The position numbers were made by a program, and so were the translations under genes. This document shows positions 7,598-10,566 of a DNA stretch of 10,566 bases, in pieces; position 1 is the stretch's first letter; each line of letters begins with the position of its first letter. The notes beneath the pieces were generated by a model. That model saw only the letters and a list, made by a program, of their open reading frames with translations, did no database searches and was not told the origin of the DNA. The DNA lies in NCBI GenBank assembly GCA_020718315.1, contig DYSK01000077.1, positions 1 through 10,566 on the forward strand, in the 5' to 3' direction. Source of the DNA: Draconibacterium orientale. Lineage in GTDB: Bacteria > Bacteroidota > Bacteroidia > Bacteroidales > UBA12170.

Positions 7598-8473
7598 ATG
7601 AGAGTTAGTGGATTCACTTTTATTCGAAATGCCATCAAATACGATTATCCAATTGTCGAATCTATCCAATCTATTTTGCCTCTCGTAGACGAATTCATTG
7701 TGCTTGTTGGCCAATCGGACGACAATACGCTCGGGTTGGTGCAAGCCATCGATTCGCCAAAAATCAAGATTATTCAAAGTGTTTGGGACGATTCGCTTCG
7801 GCACGGCGGACGCGTTTTGGCTCAGGAAACGGATAAAGCTTTTCATCAAATTGCCGCCGAAAGTGATTGGGCTTTTTATTTGCAAGGCGATGAAGTTGTT
7901 CACGAAAAATATTTGCCAATTATTAAAAAGGCTCTGCACAACAGCTTGAATGACAACAAGCTGGATGGTTTTTTATTCAAATACAAGCATTTTTATGGCT
8001 CCTACGATTTTGTAGGCGATTCCAGAAAATGGTATCGAAGAGAAATCCGACTTATTCGAAACAACAAAAAAATAAAATCCTATCGCGATGCACAGGGATT
8101 TCGAAAAGAAAACAAAAAATTGAACGTAAAACTGCTCGATGCAGAAGTGTTTCATTATGGATGGGTTAAACCACCCGATATTCAGCAGTCTAAGCAGACG
8201 TTTTTTCCTTCTTTGTTCGAAGGGGAAAAGTTCAAAGAAAATAGAAATTTCACAAAAGGCAGTTTTGATTATTCCAAGATTGATTCATTGGTTCAGTTCA
8301 ATGAATCGCATCCCCAAGTGATGCAAAATCGGATTGCTGCAAAAAACTGGAATTTCGATTTCGACCCCAAAAAAAAGAATTTTAGTTTTAAAATGAAAAT
8401 TCTCCATTTTATCGAACACTTTACCAACTTTCGAATTGGGGAATATAAAAACTACCGACTGCTCAAGCGATAA
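7598..8473 (+). CDS. Glycosyltransferase, GT-A / family 2-like
   Basis: This is a 291-residue protein resembling family-2-like glycosyltransferases, which move a sugar from a nucleotide donor to a glycan or lipid acceptor on the inner face of the membrane. The N-terminus has the GT-A pattern: FTFIRNAIKYDYP, then VDEFIVLVGQSDDNT (30-44). The metal-site region reads LQGDEVVHE (95-103), so only one Asp of the usual DxD is kept, followed by Glu. A conserved-looking HYGWVKPP lies at 186-193, and the C-terminal third is basic. There is no signal peptide or convincing membrane helix. A single glycosyltransferase gene outside a polysaccharide cluster hints at a core envelope role rather than strain-variable antigen, but this is inference. 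Donor and acceptor are unknown. With only 59 bases after purB and no clear terminator, it may be co-transcribed with purB. Its TAA directly abuts the convergent nadB stop codon. Confidence 0.85.
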   Translation: MRVSGFTFIRNAIKYDYPIVESIQSILPLVDEFIVLVGQSDDNTLGLVQAIDSPKIKIIQSVWDDSLRHGGRVLAQETDKAFHQIAAESDWAFYLQGDEVVHEKYLPIIKKALHNSLNDNKLDGFLFKYKHFYGSYDFVGDSRKWYRREIRLIRNNKKIKSYRDAQGFRKENKKLNVKLLDAEVFHYGWVKPPDIQQSKQTFFPSLFEGEKFKENRNFTKGSFDYSKIDSLVQFNESHPQVMQNRIAAKNWNFDFDPKKKNFSFKMKILHFIEHFTNFRIGEYKNYRLLKR

Positions 8474-10042
8474 CTAGCTATTCTTGGGTAAATAATCCAA
8501 CGAATAATGAAGTCCACGGCTTTCCTTTCGAGCCAATGCCATTTTGAGTACCAAATAGGCCACATTTATCAGATTGCGCAGTTCGCATATTTCAACAGAT
8601 AAGATGGATTTGTCGTACAACTCTTCTGTTTCGCAATAAATAATCTTCAGCCTATCTAGCGCACGTTTTAGGCGTAGATTGGATCGGACAATGCCCACAT
8701 AATTACTCATTATTCCCTGAAGTTCTTTTATAGATTGAGTTATCAAGATCATTTCTTCGTTTAATACAGCTCCTTCGGCATTCCAATCTGGAACACCCGC
8801 TTGAAAATTTACCAATGGAAGTTGGTTAATTGCATGCAAGCTAGCGCGATGCGAAAAAACAATGGACTCCAATAATGAATTGGATGCTAATCTGTTGGCT
8901 CCATGAAGTCCGGTTGAAGAACATTCGCCGGAAGCATATAAGTTTTGAATCGAACTCATCCCAAAGTCGTTTATTTTTATTCCTCCACAAGAATAATGTG
9001 CGCTTGGAACAACCGGAATCATTTCCTTTGTAAAATTTATTCCAATACTTAAACATTTGGCATAAATAGTTGGGAAGTTCAAAATCAAACTATTGGCATT
9101 TAAGTGTCTGCAATCTAAAAAAACACATTCGTCGCCACTCGCTTTTAGCTCATTGTCGATAGCGCGTGCTACAATATCGCGAGGCGCAAGAGAACCACGT
9201 GAATCGTATTTTTCCATAAACGGCTTTTCTTTTTTTGTCTTCAGAATGCCGCCAAAACCTCGTAAAGCTTCGGTAATCAAAAATGAAGGCGTTTCGCCCG
9301 GATGAAACAGAGATGTTGGATGAAACTGGACAAATTCCATATTGTCAATTCTCCCTTTGGCTCTATAAACCATTGCTATTCCGTCGCCGGTAGCAATTTT
9401 TGGGTTGGTAGTAGATTGATAAATATTCCCTATTCCCCCTGTTGCCAACATCGTTAACTTTGAGATCACTGTATGAACTTCCTCCGTTTTAGGATCCAAA
9501 ACATAAGCGCCAAAACATTTGATATCTTTCGTTTTTCGGCGGATTTCTTCACCTAAATGGTGTTGAGTGATGATATCAATTGTAAATTGATTTTCCCAAA
9601 ATTCAATATTTGGATGTTCTGTTGCTTTTTTAAGTAAAGCACGCTCAATTTCTAAGCCCGTGCTGTCTTTGTGGTGCAAAACGCGATGTTCGGAATGACC
9701 ACCTTCTTTCCCTAAATCGTATTCGCCAATTTCGTTCTTGTCGAATTCTGCTCCCCACGCAATCAGTTCCTGTACTCTTTCTGTCGATTCGGTAATGGTC
9801 ATTCTCACCACCTTTTCGTCCGAAAGAAAATCGCCGGCAACCATTGTATCATGAATATGCTTTTCATACGTATCGGGCGTGTACATAACAGCAGCTATTC
9901 CTCCTTGAGCATATTTTGTGGCTGTATCGTCCGCATTTGATTTAGTAACAATCAATACTTTTCCTCTTTCAGCTACTTTTAAAGCATAACTCAAGCCAGC
10001 AATGCCACTTCCAATTACTAAAAAGTCAATCTCTTTACGCAT
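8474..10042 (-). CDS. nadB: L-aspartate oxidase
   Basis: NadB is an FAD enzyme that oxidises L-aspartate to iminoaspartate, the first step of de novo NAD synthesis; NadA then makes quinolinate. At 522 residues it is near the E. coli length (about 540). The FAD dinucleotide fold is at the N-terminus (DFLVIGSGIAG, 6-16), followed by TKYAQGGIAAV (42-52) and EGGHSEHR (113-120). Active-site candidates are Thr257, Arg288 (APRDIVARAI), His349 (AHYSCGG) and Arg384 (GANRLASNSL), each two residues below the corresponding E. coli position as I remember the numbering. The SGECSSTGLHGANRLASNSLLES motif region separates it from the closely related succinate dehydrogenase flavoproteins, together with the EGGHS segment. 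The C-terminal helical domain is present. The ATG at 10042 follows an A-rich GATAAAAGA leader without a true Shine-Dalgarno. nadA and nadC are not in the window. The gene is divergent from recX. Confidence 0.97.
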   Translation of the reverse strand: MRKEIDFLVIGSGIAGLSYALKVAERGKVLIVTKSNADDTATKYAQGGIAAVMYTPDTYEKHIHDTMVAGDFLSDEKVVRMTITESTERVQELIAWGAEFDKNEIGEYDLGKEGGHSEHRVLHHKDSTGLEIERALLKKATEHPNIEFWENQFTIDIITQHHLGEEIRRKTKDIKCFGAYVLDPKTEEVHTVISKLTMLATGGIGNIYQSTTNPKIATGDGIAMVYRAKGRIDNMEFVQFHPTSLFHPGETPSFLITEALRGFGGILKTKKEKPFMEKYDSRGSLAPRDIVARAIDNELKASGDECVFLDCRHLNANSLILNFPTIYAKCLSIGINFTKEMIPVVPSAHYSCGGIKINDFGMSSIQNLYASGECSSTGLHGANRLASNSLLESIVFSHRASLHAINQLPLVNFQAGVPDWNAEGAVLNEEMILITQSIKELQGIMSNYVGIVRSNLRLKRALDRLKIIYCETEELYDKSILSVEICELRNLINVAYLVLKMALARKESRGLHYSLDYLPKNS

Positions 10043-10113
10043 TCTTTTATCGCATTAAATTCTTAGCGAAGTTAATTCAAAAATCAGACTTTTTATAATT
10101 GCAAAGAATTACC

Positions 10114-10121
10114 TAATTTTG
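10114..10121 (+). promoter_or_regulatory. Candidate -7 box for recX
   Basis: TAATTTTG is an exact TAnnTTTG match ending 19 bases before the recX ATG. The expected -33 TTTG is not evident at 19-21 bases upstream. A palindrome at 10117-10133 overlaps its right half. Confidence 0.47.
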
Positions 10122-10133
10122 AACAATTCAAAA
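10117..10133. repeat. Palindrome overlapping the recX promoter (possible operator)
   Basis: TTTTGAA (10117-10123) and TTCAAAA (10127-10133) are perfect 7-bp arms around a 3-base CAA spacer. It covers the right half of the TAATTTTG box and the probable transcription start, ending eight bases before the recX ATG. This is a classical repressor position. recX is under SOS (LexA) control in several other bacteria, so a damage-responsive regulator is a reasonable guess, but nothing here identifies the protein. Confidence 0.42.
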
Positions 10134-10140
10134 CGAGACT

Positions 10141-10566
10141 ATGCCTAAGCTTTTTGATTTTGATACTGTTCTTGCCAAAGCGCAAAAATATTGCGCTTAC
10201 CAAGAGCGCTGTCAATGGGATGTTGAACAAAAATTTCGTGTATGGAATGTGGATGAAGAAATCAGAGATGAAATAATTTCGGATTTGATAACCCAAGGAT
10301 TTATTCATGAACAAAGATTTGCATTGCAATATGCCGGAGGACATTTTAGGACAAAGCATTGGGGCAAAATAAAAATAGAAAGCGAGTTGAAATTGCGTCA
10401 AGTTTCGAAGTATTCCATTATTAAAGCCCTCGAAAATATAAGCGATGAAGAATATCGATTAACTTTGCACCATCTCATTGAGAAAAAAATATCAAAAGAT
10501 CAGTCAAAAAACACTTTTGAGAGAAATCAAAAAATTGCTCAATACCTTTACTCAAAAGGATATGAG
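10141..10566 (+). CDS. recX: Regulatory protein RecX (3'-truncated by the window end)
   Basis: RecX binds RecA and RecA-DNA filaments and limits or modulates recombination and SOS activity. The frame runs from the ATG at 10141 through 142 codons to the last base with no stop. The family's helical repeats are visible: KAQKYCAYQERCQWDVEQK (13-31), then IISDLITQGFIHEQRFALQYAGG (45-67), followed by HFRTKHWGKIKIESELK. A less conserved third repeat follows, closing with AQYLYSKGYE at the edge. Bacteroidetes RecX proteins are about 150-160 residues, so only a short tail should be missing. No Shine-Dalgarno sequence precedes the ATG. The gene is divergent from nadB, with 98 bp between the start codons, and recA is not in the window. 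The minus-strand frame inside this region is only a shadow. Identification rests on recognised motifs, not on a search. Confidence 0.93.
   Translation, partial: MPKLFDFDTVLAKAQKYCAYQERCQWDVEQKFRVWNVDEEIRDEIISDLITQGFIHEQRFALQYAGGHFRTKHWGKIKIESELKLRQVSKYSIIKALENISDEEYRLTLHHLIEKKISKDQSKNTFERNQKIAQYLYSKGYE

Noticed and set aside
7568..7939. 123-residue minus-strand frame overlapping the glycosyltransferase start
   Set aside because: It is antisense to the GT-A N-terminal domain and has no supporting motif or initiation signal.
10078..10085. Minus-strand GATTTTTG as a nadB promoter box
   Set aside because: It has one mismatch in the important TA of TAnnTTTG and a poorly spaced upstream TTTG; too weak to annotate.
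10093..10401. 102-residue minus-strand frame at the right end
   Set aside because: It overlaps recX entirely in antisense; the plus-strand frame carries clear RecX motifs and a promoter-like box, while the antisense product shows no recognisable domain.
1..10566. Mobile element, CRISPR array, tRNA/rRNA, phage or defence system
   Set aside because: Coding regions fill nearly all of the window with recognised housekeeping genes; I saw no repeat arrays, transposase motifs or tRNA-like stretches, and the gaps are at most 149 bp.

Overview
This is an ordinary chromosomal housekeeping segment from a member of the Bacteroidota, most likely Bacteroidales/Marinilabiliales-like; the exact genus cannot be read from the sequence. 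Three things point there. A DUF3467 gene follows rpoC directly. Several gene starts have upstream boxes of the Bacteroidetes form TAnnTTTG and no Shine-Dalgarno sequence. The protein sequences (RpoC, an 'EKTPK..IKRYLY'-ending AMP ligase, NadB, RecX) read as Bacteroidetes versions. Base composition is AT-rich throughout, and no stretch looks foreign.

Layout. Positions 1-4014 hold most of rpoC (RNA polymerase beta', 5' end missing), followed 12 bases later by a small DUF3467 gene that is probably co-transcribed (4027-4341). A perfect hairpin with A/T tails (4344-4376) ends this unit and also serves the convergent AMP-dependent acyl-CoA ligase gene on the minus strand (4381-6036). A 149-bp divergent region (6037-6185) contains candidate promoters for the ligase and for purB, plus two inverted repeats. 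purB (6186-7538) is followed by a family-2-like glycosyltransferase gene (7598-8473). That gene meets the convergent nadB (8474-10042, minus) with no base between their stop codons. A 98-bp divergent region carries a TAnnTTTG box overlapped by a 17-bp palindrome in front of recX (10141 to window end, 3' truncated).

Function. The genes cover transcription (rpoC), fatty-acid activation (ligase), AMP/IMP synthesis (purB), surface or secreted glycan assembly (glycosyltransferase), NAD de novo synthesis (nadB) and control of RecA (recX). They do not form one pathway; they are separate short transcription units. I found no mobile element, CRISPR array, tRNA, rRNA, phage gene or defence system, and no gene-free stretch longer than 149 bp. 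The points most worth a second look are the DUF3467 partner of rpoC, the palindromes at the recX and purB promoters, and the unusual C-terminal motif of the AMP ligase.
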